5,876 bases of DNA, taken from Phycisphaerae bacterium. GTDB taxonomy: Bacteria > Planctomycetota > Phycisphaerae > Sedimentisphaerales > Anaerobacaceae. Both the position numbers and the translations under genes were made by a program. The stretch spans positions 1 through 5,876 of the forward strand of contig DAOVNI010000115.1 of the NCBI GenBank assembly GCA_030630315.1, read 5' to 3'. This document shows, piece after piece, positions 5,854 through 5,876 of this stretch. Position 1 is the first letter of the stretch. Each line of letters starts with the position of its first letter. The notes beneath the pieces were generated by a model, which saw only the letters and a list, made by a program, of their open reading frames with translations, did not search any database and was not told the origin of the DNA.

Positions 5854-5876
5854 TTTTAGATTGCCGGGTTGCGGAG

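Larger units (their letters stand above)
5772..5876 (-). other. Leader region upstream of the deacetylase operon
   Basis: These 105 bp carry the nested TAGCG palindrome (5823-5853), a possible promoter (5780-5808) and an 8-bp palindrome GCTTAAGC (5781-5788). No Shine-Dalgarno precedes the deacetylase ATG. The outermost bases, read on the minus strand, could encode the last six codons of a further gene (LRNPAI then TAA at 5858-5856), but that is far too short to support a call. Confidence 0.45.

Noticed and set aside
5856..5876. C-terminal end of another minus-strand gene
   Set aside because: Six codons and a TAA are compatible, but too little sequence is present to distinguish coding from chance.

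Overview
The window holds five intact protein-coding genes in two oppositely oriented groups, flanked by repeat-rich non-coding DNA. On the plus strand, a threonine synthase (381-1721) is followed after 33 bp by an ArnT/GT39-type membrane glycosyltransferase (1755-3401). On the minus strand, three tightly packed genes read leftwards: a YdjC/ChbG/HpnK-type carbohydrate deacetylase (5771-4923), a DPM1/ArnC/GtrB-like family 2 glycosyltransferase (4936-3953) and a membrane-anchored tyrosine/dual-specificity phosphatase-fold protein (3948-3406). The two groups converge, with only 4 bp between their stop codons.

The organism cannot be fixed from sequence alone. The moderate GC content, weak or absent Shine-Dalgarno sequences, A/C-rich interspersed repeats of this appearance and the 'NHECFVS..AREM' version of the GT39 motif recall uncultured Planctomycetota (Phycisphaerae/Sedimentisphaerales-like) genomes. 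This is a recollection-based inference, not a search result.

Layout: 1-272, tandem array of about two and a half diverged 101-111 bp units built on a 10-11 bp motif; 273-380, short leader with an imperfect hairpin and three 7-bp repeats that abut the first start codon; 381-1721, thrC; 1755-3401, GT39; 3406-3948, phosphatase-like (minus); 3953-4936, GT2 (minus); 4923-5771, deacetylase (minus); 5772-5876, leader of the minus-strand operon with a nested TAGCG/CGCTA palindrome.

Functionally, a polyprenyl-phosphate sugar transferase (GT2), a YdjC-type deacetylase and an ArnT-like transferase side by side resemble lipid-A amino-sugar decoration systems (Francisella FlmF2-NaxD-FlmK, Bordetella Lgm, enterobacterial Arn). 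The simplest reading is that GT2 loads an N-acetylated sugar onto undecaprenyl phosphate, the deacetylase exposes the amine, and the GT39 enzyme moves the amino sugar onto an envelope acceptor. The fourth protein is the oddest: its phosphatase P-loop has Asp where the catalytic Cys should be, so it may be a pseudophosphatase. Threonine synthase is probably an unrelated housekeeping neighbour.
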